64,000 nt of DNA from contig JAHJNN010000017.1 of assembly GCA_018820765.1 (NCBI GenBank), positions 62,001 through 126,000 on the forward strand, written 5' to 3'. How positions within the stretch are numbered: the first letter of the stretch is position 1; each line of letters opens with the position of its first letter. This document shows, piece by piece, positions 49,743 to 57,758 of this stretch. The DNA comes from Gammaproteobacteria bacterium (GTDB lineage Bacteria; Pseudomonadota; Gammaproteobacteria; Burkholderiales; Thiobacillaceae). The notes under the pieces were generated by a model, which worked only from the letters and a program-made list of their open reading frames with translations, made no database searches and had not been told where the DNA came from. The translations under genes were made by a program, and so were the position numbers.

Positions 49743-51353
49743 TCAGAAGCGCATGTTGGCCGACGCTGTAATACTGTTTTCTTTGTAGTCGGCATTCGCG
49801 GCGTTCGAATCACGTTCGGTGTGGCGGAAAGTCAGCGCGCCGCTGAGCTTGTCGGTGAAGCGGTGGTTGAGGCCGAGGCTCAAGCTGATGAGATCGTCCT
49901 CTCGGGCCGTACCGCCTGCCAGCAAGGCATCCGCGCTGGTGCGGGTTAGTGACAGGCTGCTGCTGGCGGTGGTTTGGGGAGACATCCGATAGCTGACGGA
50001 ACCGGTCAGTCCCTGGACATGGTCCTCTGCGTCGCCGAACAGCTGATAGAGGCGCCTGGTGTCTTGCGCCGACAGCCCAAATCCCAGGCGGCCAAGGTCC
50101 CATGACACGCCCGCAGTAAAGCTCTTGATAATGTAAACGCCATTGGCGATTCCAATATTGAGCAGGTTGAGCGCAACCAGATCATTGAGCGAGACCCCCA
50201 AAAATTGATTGAGTTGCGCGGCCAGCTGGCCTGAACTAACCGGCCCAATGCAGCTCGCGGAATCGGGATTCGTAAAGTCCAGGGTCTCCCTAATAGGTAT
50301 TCCGGTGTTACATATCCAGAAAATACGGCTGGTTTGATCCAGGAACTGCTGCGTGATGTCGCTGACAGCTTCCGAATAGCGCACCGTCCATCGTGACAAG
50401 CGGGTGCGATGACTGCCGGAGACGCTGTAGGTGCTGCCGAAATAGCGTTCGCCCACCGAGGCCTCGACGCTGGTGCGGCGCGTGGGCGCCCAGCCAAAGC
50501 CGACGCTGTAGGACGAGCCGTCGATGTCACTGGCGCTGAGGTAATCGTTCCAGTCCTGCCCCACGGTGCCGAACACCCGGAACTTGCGGGTCAGCGCATA
50601 GCCCGCGGTGGCGCTGGCATGCTCGAAGGTGGTGTCGCCATTGGCGGCGGCGGTGGCCGCATTGCGGTTTCCCGCCTTGCGGATGGAGTAATTGAGGCCC
50701 CAGCTCAAATCGTCGAAACGGGTGCCGCTGGTTAGCGCCGCGGAAAAGGAATTCACGCTGGAATCGGCACCAGCCTGATTCTCGAAAATCGCGCCGCTGG
50801 TGGTGTAGCGCGCCTGCGCATTGGCAAAGGTGCCAAAACGTTTCTGGATGTAGGGGCTGATCGAATAGGTACCGACGGTGGCGCGGTTGCTGTCGTTGAT
50901 GTCGGCGTCGGCCGGGGAACCGAACAGCGAAATCAGTTCCTGCGAGATGCGTGCAGAGCCGTCGATGAACAGGAAATCCTCGATCAGCTCGGCGTTTCCG
51001 ACAGCGCCCAGATTGTGATTGAGATCGGTGCTGTTGTCTTCGCTGAAGCGCGCTACCCCGCTCAGGCCATAGTGCAGGGAAGCCCGCACTCGACGCGATC
51101 CTTGGGAGGTCAGGGTAAAGCCCGGCGTCACGCTCAGGATCAGCGCATCTTCCGGGTCGGTTTCACTCTGGTTGGCATTGTCGGTGTAGGTGGCCGACGC
51201 GCCGACGCTGGGTTCGATATCCCAGTCGAGGGCATGCGCAGTCGATGCGAACGCCATTGCCATGAATACAGAAAAAGCGCCCGCCAGGGACGCTCGACTG
51301 TGCGGCGCCGCCTCGGCGCCGCGTATGTGTAGCTTATTTGCCGTAACTGCCAT
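49743..51353 (-). CDS. XrtA-associated outer-membrane beta-barrel protein (TIGR03016 type)
   Basis: About 536 residues with a long signal peptide (hydrophobic AGAFSVFMAMAFASTAHA, ~24-41) and then alternating hydrophobic strands of an outer-membrane barrel: VGASATYTDNANQSETDPED, LILSVTPGFTLTSQGSRRVR, LHYGLSGVARFSEDNSTDLN, ending with aromatic Phe (TASANMRF), a common barrel C-terminus. This family likely forms the export channel or porin-like scaffold for the polymer. Possible starts are ATG at 51377, 51362 and 51353; I prefer 51353, giving a short overlap with the kinase gene. The signal peptide is intact for all three. Confidence 0.88.
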   Translation of the reverse strand: MAVTANKLHIRGAEAAPHSRASLAGAFSVFMAMAFASTAHALDWDIEPSVGASATYTDNANQSETDPEDALILSVTPGFTLTSQGSRRVRASLHYGLSGVARFSEDNSTDLNHNLGAVGNAELIEDFLFIDGSARISQELISLFGSPADADINDSNRATVGTYSISPYIQKRFGTFANAQARYTTSGAIFENQAGADSSVNSFSAALTSGTRFDDLSWGLNYSIRKAGNRNAATAAANGDTTFEHASATAGYALTRKFRVFGTVGQDWNDYLSASDIDGSSYSVGFGWAPTRRTSVEASVGERYFGSTYSVSGSHRTRLSRWTVRYSEAVSDITQQFLDQTSRIFWICNTGIPIRETLDFTNPDSASCIGPVSSGQLAAQLNQFLGVSLNDLVALNLLNIGIANGVYIIKSFTAGVSWDLGRLGFGLSAQDTRRLYQLFGDAEDHVQGLTGSVSYRMSPQTTASSSLSLTRTSADALLAGGTAREDDLISLSLGLNHRFTDKLSGALTFRHTERDSNAANADYKENSITASANMRF

Positions 51354-52272
51354 AGTAGCCATAGTAGTAATCTGCACCCGGGGTCGGTGTGGTCTTGTTC
51401 AGCAACATGCCCACGACTTCGCATGAATGGATGTGACTGAGGGCTTCTCGCACAGCCTCCTGCGAGGTTCTCTCGGCTTCCACCACCATGACGATCTGCC
51501 CCATGTGGGTGGCCAGCACGCTCGATTCGCTGGTCGCCAGCAAGGGCGGGGAGTCGAACAGGATGATGCGATCCGGGTAGCGATTGCCGATGTCCTCGAC
51601 CAGACGGGTCATGGCGGCGCTCGCCAGCAGTTCGGTGGCGCGTTTGTAGGTGCGGCCGGCGGGCAGCACGGTCAGCTTGGCGATATCGGTCTTGATAAGT
51701 ACGTCGGACAGCTTCAGATCCTTGTCCTGCAACACATCGAGCAGTCCCTTGTCGGCATGGATGCCGAGGTATTCTGGGATGCGCGGCTTGGCGACGTCGG
51801 CGTCGATCAGCAGCACGGTGCGATCCATTTCCATTGCCATCGAAATCGCGAGGTTGATGGCAGTGAAACTCTTGCCTTCACCCGGCAGCGAACTCGTAAC
51901 CATAATGAGGTTACCGTTTTTCACCCGCGTGGTGCCCTGGCCGAAGGCATTGGCGATCAGCGGTCGTTTGATGATGCGGAACTCTTCAGCAATCTGGCTT
52001 TTTTCGGCGTCCGGCGACACCACGCCCATGCGGTGTAGCCGCGCCAGATTGATCGACTGCACCTGGCTGCCGCCTTCCATCGCGAGCGTGTCCGGATCGT
52101 TGAACATCGGTTCGACCGGCGTGGCGACAAAGGGAGCGGCGTGGCCGCTGCGCTGCCTGTTGAGCGCATTTTCGATCAGGCTGTCCTGGCCGGGATGGCT
52201 GTCGGCATCCCGGGACGTCGGCTGAGACGTGCCTGCGCCGATTTTGCCGGCCGCTTTTTCAATAATGCTCAT
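51334..52272 (-). CDS. XrtA-associated tyrosine autokinase (BY-kinase; TIGR03018 type)
   Basis: 312 residues. P-loop MVTSSLPGEGKSFTAINLA (~128-146), Walker A' VLLIDADVAKPRIPEYL (~158-174), Walker B RIILFDSPPLLATSESSVL (~238-256), and a C-terminal tyrosine cluster ADYYYGYYGSYGK at ~300-312. Autophosphorylation of the tail cycles with polymerisation in Wzc-like kinases; here the kinase is separate and the transmembrane adaptor is the next protein (52278-53813). The final codons (51334-51353) overlap the start region of the outer-membrane protein gene. N-terminal ~100 residues are a linker with no clear domain. Confidence 0.94.
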   Translation of the reverse strand: MSIIEKAAGKIGAGTSQPTSRDADSHPGQDSLIENALNRQRSGHAAPFVATPVEPMFNDPDTLAMEGGSQVQSINLARLHRMGVVSPDAEKSQIAEEFRIIKRPLIANAFGQGTTRVKNGNLIMVTSSLPGEGKSFTAINLAISMAMEMDRTVLLIDADVAKPRIPEYLGIHADKGLLDVLQDKDLKLSDVLIKTDIAKLTVLPAGRTYKRATELLASAAMTRLVEDIGNRYPDRIILFDSPPLLATSESSVLATHMGQIVMVVEAERTSQEAVREALSHIHSCEVVGMLLNKTTPTPGADYYYGYYGSYGK

Positions 52273-52277
52273 GGTTT

Positions 52278-53813
52278 CTACCCCGCACGCGATACGACAA
52301 GTTGCAGAAGCATCACCGCGCCATAGGCGGCAATCAGGCTGCCCAACGCGGCCGCATAAGTCATCAGGCCCTTGCGCTTGCGACGCTGGGATTCAGGGGT
52401 TTCCACCCGCGACACCGCGCCCAGCAGCGGCAGTCCGGTCAGTTCGCGCAGGACGCGGCGGTCGGTAACGGTGCGGCGCAACTGGCTCAGCAGGAAAGCC
52501 ACCGCGATACCGGCTGCCAGTCCGCCCAGGGTCACCAGCGACAGGAACAGCGGGCGGTTCGGCCATGCCGGCTTGCTTGGCACGAAAGGCGGATCGATTA
52601 CGCGAAAGTCGACGGTATCGGTCTTGCTTTCGACCTCGCCCGACATGGTGACCGATTCGCGGCGCGTGAGCAGCGCATCGTAATTTTTACGATAGACACC
52701 GTAGTCGCGCATCAACTGGGTGTATTCCTGTTCCACCTGCGGAATCATGTTGGAGGCATTGCGCAGCTCTCCGTAACGGCGCTGGTATTCGGCCACCCGC
52801 GCACCCAGCGAGGACACGTTTGCGTCCGCCTCGGCGATGGCGATGGTGAGCTGCTGATAGACCGGATTCTGGATTCGCGCACCCGCCGGATCGGCCTTGC
52901 GCTCGGCGAGGTCGACTTTCTTCTGCGCTTCCAGCTTTTCGATCAGTCGTTTGGTCGACTGGATGTCGGGATGCAGGTCGGTGTATTGAAGGCGCAGCTG
53001 ATCCATCTGCTTTTCCAGCGCCCGGATGCGGCCATCGATTTCGCTATGGGTGGATACCGCTGCAGCAGCTGCCGTCAGCTCCGGCTCTTCGTCTGCCAAT
53101 TGGCGCTTAAGCTGGTTGCGGCGGTTGACCGCTTCCTTCTGATCCAATTGCGCTTGCCGCAGTTGCCCCGAAGTTTCGGCGAGCTTGGCGTAATAGTCGC
53201 CCCCCTGCCCCGGCATCATGCCGATGTGCTTGCGCTTGAACTCGGTCAGGGCATTCTCTGCATCAACCAGTTTTTGCTGGTATTGCTGCAACTGCTCTTC
53301 GATGAAACGCGCCGAGCTGGATATATCCTGGCGGGTCTTGCCAAGGCTGGTCTCGACAAAAATGGTCAGCAACGACTGCACCACTTTCTTCGCCAGGTCG
53401 CCATTGGCGTCCTGATAACTGATGGTGTAGAGGTTTTCACGCCCGGCGTCGGCAATCGATATCTTGCTCGCCAGTCCGTTCAGCATCGCCTCGGTCTGCT
53501 CAGGGGTTTTGGCCTTGACGTCCAGGTCGGTCATGCGCGCGACTTTTTCCAAAGTCGGGCGGCTGACCAACTGGCGCGTCATCAGCTTGATCTGTTGTTC
53601 GATGTTAGGCTGCGCCGCAAGCCCGGACAGCAGCGGCTTCAATAGCGTCTGGGTGTCCACATAAACGCGCGCCGACGCCTGGTAGCGATCGGGGATCATC
53701 ATCACCCAGGTCCAGCCGACGATGCACACCAGCCAGGCAACCGCCACACCCCACCAGCGCCGCTGCCAAGAAGCCTTGGCATAACCCAGTATTTGTTGCA
53801 GCACTTGATCCAT
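52278..53813 (-). CDS. XrtA system chain-length determinant protein (TIGR03007; Wzz-like)
   Basis: 511 residues. N-terminal TM helix (WWGVAVAWLVCIVGWTWVMM, ~20-39), the Wzz domain RYQASARVYVDTQTLLKPLL, then long coiled-coil segments (~190-320; LQQYQQKLVDAENALTEFKR and many Gln/Glu/Lys heptads), a second TM helix around residues 430-455 and an additional C-terminal TM helix (GSLIAAYGAVMLLQLVV). It sets polymer length and partners the cytoplasmic tyrosine kinase 5 bp downstream. Start follows the export lipoprotein gene after 45 bp. Confidence 0.94.
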   Translation of the reverse strand: MDQVLQQILGYAKASWQRRWWGVAVAWLVCIVGWTWVMMIPDRYQASARVYVDTQTLLKPLLSGLAAQPNIEQQIKLMTRQLVSRPTLEKVARMTDLDVKAKTPEQTEAMLNGLASKISIADAGRENLYTISYQDANGDLAKKVVQSLLTIFVETSLGKTRQDISSSARFIEEQLQQYQQKLVDAENALTEFKRKHIGMMPGQGGDYYAKLAETSGQLRQAQLDQKEAVNRRNQLKRQLADEEPELTAAAAAVSTHSEIDGRIRALEKQMDQLRLQYTDLHPDIQSTKRLIEKLEAQKKVDLAERKADPAGARIQNPVYQQLTIAIAEADANVSSLGARVAEYQRRYGELRNASNMIPQVEQEYTQLMRDYGVYRKNYDALLTRRESVTMSGEVESKTDTVDFRVIDPPFVPSKPAWPNRPLFLSLVTLGGLAAGIAVAFLLSQLRRTVTDRRVLRELTGLPLLGAVSRVETPESQRRKRKGLMTYAAALGSLIAAYGAVMLLQLVVSRAG

Positions 53814-53858
53814 TTGGACGTTCCATCAAAAAGCGCCGCGAAAGCGGCGCAGATACAC

Positions 53859-54482
53859 TTAGAACAGGCTTTCAGGCACCACCAGCACATCGCCCGGCTT
53901 CATGTCGACGTTTGCGGAGATGTCGCCGTCTTTCAACAGGTCTTCCAGGCGCACACCGAGGCGTTCCTGCTTGCCGTCCACAGCGCGCAGGATGTAGGCC
54001 TTGTTGCCCGCGGCGAAATCGGTGATGCCGCCGACCGCAATCATCAGATCGATCAGACTCATTTTTTCGCGGAAGCTCAGCGCCTGCGGTTTGGCCGCTT
54101 CGCCGATCACGCGGATCTGCTGATCGAACGGACCGATGCCGCCACCCATGATCACGGTAACGATCGGTTCCTGGATGTATTTGCCCAGCGCCTTTTCGAT
54201 GTCGCGCGCCAGTTGGGTGGGCGTCTTGCCGGACGCCTGCATATCCTCGATCAGGTTCATGGTCATCTTGCCGTCGGGGCGGATCGGGAAACTGCCCGAC
54301 ACCTCTGGATTGCGCCAGACGAAGACTTGGACCGAGTCACCCGGGCCGATCAGATAATTCCAGTCGAACTGCCCAGTACGCTCGGGAGCGGGCGGATAGG
54401 TCGGCGTGCTGGAGCAGCCTGCGAGTGCAGCCACGGCCAAGACCACGCCCATGCGTGCGATATGTTGCTTGATGGTAAACAT
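53859..54482 (-). CDS. XrtA system exopolysaccharide export lipoprotein (TIGR03027; Wza-like)
   Basis: 207 residues. Lipoprotein signal ending LAGC (Cys near residue 22), then the polysaccharide export domain YLIGPGDSVQVFVWRNPEVS with PIRPDGKMTMNLIEDMQASG, TPTQLARDIEKALGKYIQEP, followed by an SLBB-like region IRVIGEAAKPQALSFREKMS. Localises to the outer membrane as the Wza-type ring. It is the first gene of the XrtA operon. The ATG at 54482 is preferred over the GTG at 54488 because AGGGAGG lies 6 bp upstream of it. The 222-bp upstream region is divergent and should carry the promoter; no strong -35/-10 was found. Confidence 0.94.
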   Translation of the reverse strand: MFTIKQHIARMGVVLAVAALAGCSSTPTYPPAPERTGQFDWNYLIGPGDSVQVFVWRNPEVSGSFPIRPDGKMTMNLIEDMQASGKTPTQLARDIEKALGKYIQEPIVTVIMGGGIGPFDQQIRVIGEAAKPQALSFREKMSLIDLMIAVGGITDFAAGNKAYILRAVDGKQERLGVRLEDLLKDGDISANVDMKPGDVLVVPESLF

Positions 54483-54704
54483 GTCCACCCTCCCTTTAAT
54501 ATGCAGTTAATTCGTCAGCATTATGCCAGAGCGTGTTTAAAAACTAGTCCTATCTTCAAAGACTGCAAGCAACCCCCGGGCCAGACCATCCGGCGGCCCG
54601 CAACCCCGCACATCAAGGCTGCCGCCCTGCCGGGCAAGGATGTGGCGTTGGCGGGCCGGCGGGAATGTCGTAAGTCCGACGCCTGCCGCGGTATCATGTT
54701 GCCG

Positions 54705-55076
54705 ATGAGCCCGCATGCAATCGACAGCCTCGACACCCTGCGCCTGCGCATACGCGAGTTCGCCCTGGCACGCGCATGGGAACGCTACCACACCCCGAAG
54801 AACCTGGTGATGGCCCTCTCCGTGGAAGCGGCGGAACTGCTGGAACCTTTCCAGTGGCTGACCGCGGAGCAAAGCCAGCACCTGAGCGCCGAACAGCACG
54901 AGGCGGTGCGCCAGGAAATCGCCGACGTGCTGATTTACCTGACCCGGCTGGCCGACCTGCTGGACATCGATCTGCTCGGCGCCGCTGCCGACAAGCTGGC
55001 GCTCAATGCGCGCAAGTACCCGATCGACAAGGCGCACGGCAACGCCATCAAATACACGGATTTTCAGAATGACTGA
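54705..55076 (+). CDS. MazG-like nucleotide pyrophosphohydrolase (RS21-C6/dCTPase type)
   Basis: 123 residues. The helical core shows LVMALSVEAAELLEPFQWLT (~34-53), the E-x2-E-like metal motif, and QEIADVLIYLTRLADLLDID (~70-89) with the E-x2-D motif used for Mg2+ binding; this is the minimal all-alpha NTP-PPase fold that hydrolyses non-canonical or excess dNTPs. Start choices are ATG 54705 (used) and ATG 54696. It begins the plus-strand block, divergent to the XrtA operon, and overlaps the ferredoxin gene by 8 bp. Confidence 0.88.
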   Translation: MSPHAIDSLDTLRLRIREFALARAWERYHTPKNLVMALSVEAAELLEPFQWLTAEQSQHLSAEQHEAVRQEIADVLIYLTRLADLLDIDLLGAAADKLALNARKYPIDKAHGNAIKYTDFQND

Positions 55077-55386
55077 CCAGTACTACAAGCACCACGTATT
55101 TTTCTGTACCAACCGGCGCGAGGACGGCGCCAAATGCTGCGGCGCCGCCGGCGGCCAGCACATGCGCGATTACCTGAAGAAAAAGGTGAAAGACGCCAAC
55201 CTCAACGGCGAAGGCAAATACCGCATCAACAGTGCCGGCTGCCTCGACCGCTGCGACGAAGGCCCGCTGCTGGTCGTGTATCCCGAGGGCGTCTGGTACA
55301 CCTATGTGGACGAAACCGACATCGATGAAATCTTCGAGGTTCACCTCAAGCAGGGGCGTATCGTCGAACGCTTGCAGCTGAAGTAA
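55069..55386 (+). CDS. Thioredoxin-like [2Fe-2S] ferredoxin
   Basis: 105 residues. Cys residues lie in [20 protein letters not shown] and [20 protein letters not shown], matching the C-x~9-C...C-x3-C pattern of the thioredoxin-like [2Fe-2S] family (NuoE C-terminal fold). A small electron carrier; the partner is unknown. Start ATG 55069 overlaps the MazG-like stop; the longer frame from 55006 is a shadow. The same gene pair with MazG-like and alpha/beta hydrolase genes recurs in betaproteobacteria (from general knowledge). Confidence 0.9.
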   Translation: MTDQYYKHHVFFCTNRREDGAKCCGAAGGQHMRDYLKKKVKDANLNGEGKYRINSAGCLDRCDEGPLLVVYPEGVWYTYVDETDIDEIFEVHLKQGRIVERLQLK

Positions 55387-55395
55387 GGCCGCCAA

Positions 55396-55998
55396 ATGAA
55401 ACGCTTCAAACTGCGCATCCCGGTGCCGGCCGGCAAGCTGGAAACCGTGATCGACGACCCCGAGACCGAGCGCCGCGGCCTTTTGCTGGTCGCCCACCCG
55501 CATCCGCTGCACGGCGGCAGCCTCGACAACAAGGTGGTGACGACGCTCGCCAAGGCGGCCAACGAAGCCGGCTGGGTCAGCGTGCGGCCGAATTTCCGCG
55601 GCGTCGGCATGAGCGACGGCGAATTCGACGCCGGCGTGGGCGAAACCGAGGATCTGCTCGCCGTCGCCCGTTTCGTCGAGGCGAGCTATCCCGGCCTACC
55701 TTGGGCGCTCGCCGGCTTTTCCTTCGGCGCGTTCGTGCAGCACCGCCTGCGCCAGGAACTCCACGCCAAGCGCCTGATCCTGGTCGCCCCCGCGGTCACC
55801 ATGTACGAGTTCGACCCGGTGCCGGAAGACACGGTGGTGATCTACGGCGACGCCGACGAACTCATTCCGCCCGCCGCGATCCGCCTGTGGGCCGAGCAGC
55901 AGCGGCTGGCGGTGAAAACCATCCCCGACGCCGGACACTTTTTTCACGGCAAGCTGAAGGAATTGAAACAGGCATTTCTGGAGGCCTGCCCGTGCTGA
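55396..55998 (+). CDS. Alpha/beta hydrolase
   Basis: 200 residues. Compact alpha/beta hydrolase with oxyanion region [20 protein letters not shown], nucleophile elbow [15 protein letters not shown] (Ser in G-F-S-F-G near residue 109), acid [11 protein letters not shown] (Asp near 150) and [12 protein letters not shown] (His near 177). No cap domain or signal peptide, so it is a soluble cytosolic esterase/hydrolase of unknown substrate (dienelactone-hydrolase-like family). The end overlaps the NodI-like gene by 7 bp. Confidence 0.87.
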   Translation: MKRFKLRIPVPAGKLETVIDDPETERRGLLLVAHPHPLHGGSLDNKVVTTLAKAANEAGWVSVRPNFRGVGMSDGEFDAGVGETEDLLAVARFVEASYPGLPWALAGFSFGAFVQHRLRQELHAKRLILVAPAVTMYEFDPVPEDTVVIYGDADELIPPAAIRLWAEQQRLAVKTIPDAGHFFHGKLKELKQAFLEACPC

Positions 55999-56897
55999 CC
56001 GTGCGCGGCCTGACGAAGCGCTACGGCGATACTGAGGTGGTGCGCGGCCTCGACCTCGACGTCCGGCGCGGCGAATGCTTCGGCCTGCTGGGCCCCAACG
56101 GCGCCGGCAAAACCACCACGTTGCGCCTGCTGCTGGGCCTGATCGAACCCGACGGCGGCAGCATCGAACTGGCCGGCATCGCGGTGCCGCAGCACGCGCG
56201 CGAAGCGCGCATGAAAGTGGGCGTGGTGCCGCAAATGGACAACCTCGACCCGGATTTTTCGGTGCGCGAGAACCTCTTCGCCTACGGCCGCTATTTCGGC
56301 ATGGAGAAAGCCGCGATTGCCGCGCGCGTGCCCGAGCTGCTGGAGTTTGCCGGCCTCGCCAGCAAGGCCGACGCACAAATCAGCCAGCTGTCGGGCGGCA
56401 TGAAGCGGCGCCTCACGCTGGCGCGCGCGCTGGTGCACGACCCCGATATCCTGTTTCTCGACGAGCCCACCACCGGCCTCGACCCGCAGGCGCGCCACCT
56501 CATCTGGCAGGGCCTGCGGCGGCTGATTGCGGACGGCAAGACCATCGTGCTGACCACGCATTTCATGGACGAGGCCGAGCGCCTCACCGACCGGCTGGCC
56601 ATCCTCGACCACGGCCGTGTCGTCGCCGAAGGCGCGCCGCGGGCACTGATCGAATCGCACATCGAACCCGTCGTGGTCGAAGTCTACGGAGAAGGCCTGG
56701 AGAACTGGACGCGCGCCCATGCCAGCCAGGTCTGCCAGCGCTTCGAGACCGTCGGCGAAACCCTGTTCTGCTACACCGACAATGCAGACACCGTGATCGC
56801 TGCCTTGAAGCACGCGCCTGCGCTGCGCTACCTGCACCGTCCGTCGAGTCTGGAGGATGTGTTCCTCAAGCTCACCGGGCGCGATTTGAGAGATTGA
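55992..56897 (+). CDS. ABC transporter ATP-binding protein (NodI/ABC-2 export type)
   Basis: 301 residues from a GTG start at 55992 with GGAGG-like bases just upstream and the preceding stop overlapping. Walker [21 protein letters not shown] (~30-49), Q-loop [19 protein letters not shown], signature [17 protein letters not shown] (~130), Walker [20 protein letters not shown], then the H-loop [20 protein letters not shown]. The tail (~215-301) is the NodI-type C-terminal domain. It powers export of an unidentified lipid- or oligosaccharide-like substrate together with the permease that follows. An upstream open frame to 55701 is a shadow. Confidence 0.92.
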   Translation: MLTVRGLTKRYGDTEVVRGLDLDVRRGECFGLLGPNGAGKTTTLRLLLGLIEPDGGSIELAGIAVPQHAREARMKVGVVPQMDNLDPDFSVRENLFAYGRYFGMEKAAIAARVPELLEFAGLASKADAQISQLSGGMKRRLTLARALVHDPDILFLDEPTTGLDPQARHLIWQGLRRLIADGKTIVLTTHFMDEAERLTDRLAILDHGRVVAEGAPRALIESHIEPVVVEVYGEGLENWTRAHASQVCQRFETVGETLFCYTDNADTVIAALKHAPALRYLHRPSSLEDVFLKLTGRDLRD

Positions 56898-56901
56898 GCG
56901 C

Positions 56902-57687
56902 ATGACGCACTTTTTCCGCCTCCCCCGACTGTCGTGGCGCTTCGTTCCGGTCTGGCAGCGCAATTACCTGGTATGGAAGAAGCTCGCCATTCCATCCATC
57001 CTCGGCAACCTGGCCGACCCGATGCTCTACATGCTGGGCCTGGGTTACGGCCTCGGCAGCCTGCTGCCGGACGTCGGCGGCATGCCCTACCTCACCTTCC
57101 TCGCCGCCGGCACCGTGGCCTACAGCACGATGAACGCCGCCACCTTCGAGGTGCTGTATTCGAGCTTCTCGCGCATGCACGTGCAGCGCACCTGGGACGC
57201 CATCATGAACGCGCCGCTCACGCTCGACGACGTGATGCTAGGCGAGCTCTCCTGGGCGGTGTCGAAGAGCCTGCTCTCGGGGCTGGCGATCCTGGCGGTG
57301 ATCTGGGGGCTGGGGCTGTACGGCCATTTCTGGATGACGCTGTGGATCATCCCGGTGGTCGCGCTGGTCGGCTTCTGCTTCGGCGGCATGGGGCTGGTGA
57401 TGAACGCGTTGTCGCCGAGCTACGACTTTTTCCTCTACTACTTCACGCTGGTGATCACGCCGATGGTGCTGCTGTGCGGCGTGTTCTTCCCGGTATCGCA
57501 ACTGCCGCTGCCGGTGCAGGCCGTATCGGCCTGGCTGCCGCTCACCCACGCCATCGACCTGGCACGTCCTCTGGTCGTCGGCAACGTGCCCGACAACGTC
57601 GTGCTGCATGTCGTCGCGTTGCTGATTTACGGCAGCCTGGGCTACGTCATCGCGCTGGCACTGACGCGGCGGCGGCTGCTGAAATAG
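56902..57687 (+). CDS. ABC-2 type permease (NodJ-like)
   Basis: 261 residues with six predicted membrane helices, matching the NodJ/ABC-2 permease length. It begins with a cytosolic amphipathic region (FVPVWQRNYLVWKKLAIPSI), then GNLADPMLYMLGLGYGLGSL and FLAAGTVAYSTMNAATFEVL, and the EAA-like helix NAPLTLDDVMLGELSWAVSK; the C-terminal helices follow ITPMVLLCGVFFPVSQLPLP. Pairs with the preceding ATPase (4 bp gap) as an export system for a small amphipathic substrate. The two genes are the last of the plus-strand block. Confidence 0.92.
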   Translation: MTHFFRLPRLSWRFVPVWQRNYLVWKKLAIPSILGNLADPMLYMLGLGYGLGSLLPDVGGMPYLTFLAAGTVAYSTMNAATFEVLYSSFSRMHVQRTWDAIMNAPLTLDDVMLGELSWAVSKSLLSGLAILAVIWGLGLYGHFWMTLWIIPVVALVGFCFGGMGLVMNALSPSYDFFLYYFTLVITPMVLLCGVFFPVSQLPLPVQAVSAWLPLTHAIDLARPLVVGNVPDNVVLHVVALLIYGSLGYVIALALTRRRLLK

Positions 57688-57693
57688 GCGCCA

Positions 57694-57709
57694 GTATCCG
57701 GCAGGATAC
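57694..57709. terminator. Weak hairpin between convergent genes
   Basis: GTATCC-GGCA-GGATAC (57694-57709) is a perfect six-base stem with a four-base loop, lying 7 bp after the NodJ-like stop and between convergent genes. There is no T run on either side, so Rho-independent termination is doubtful; it may only slow readthrough. Confidence 0.25.
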
Positions 57710-57758
57710 AGAGCGAGGACAGGCGCGAAATTCGTTCATGCCGCCCCAGCCAGGCGCT

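Noticed and set aside
54518-54523. Possible -10 box (CATAAT on the minus strand) for the XrtA operon
   Set aside because: No -35 element at the right distance (ACTAGT at 17 bp), so promoter support is too weak.
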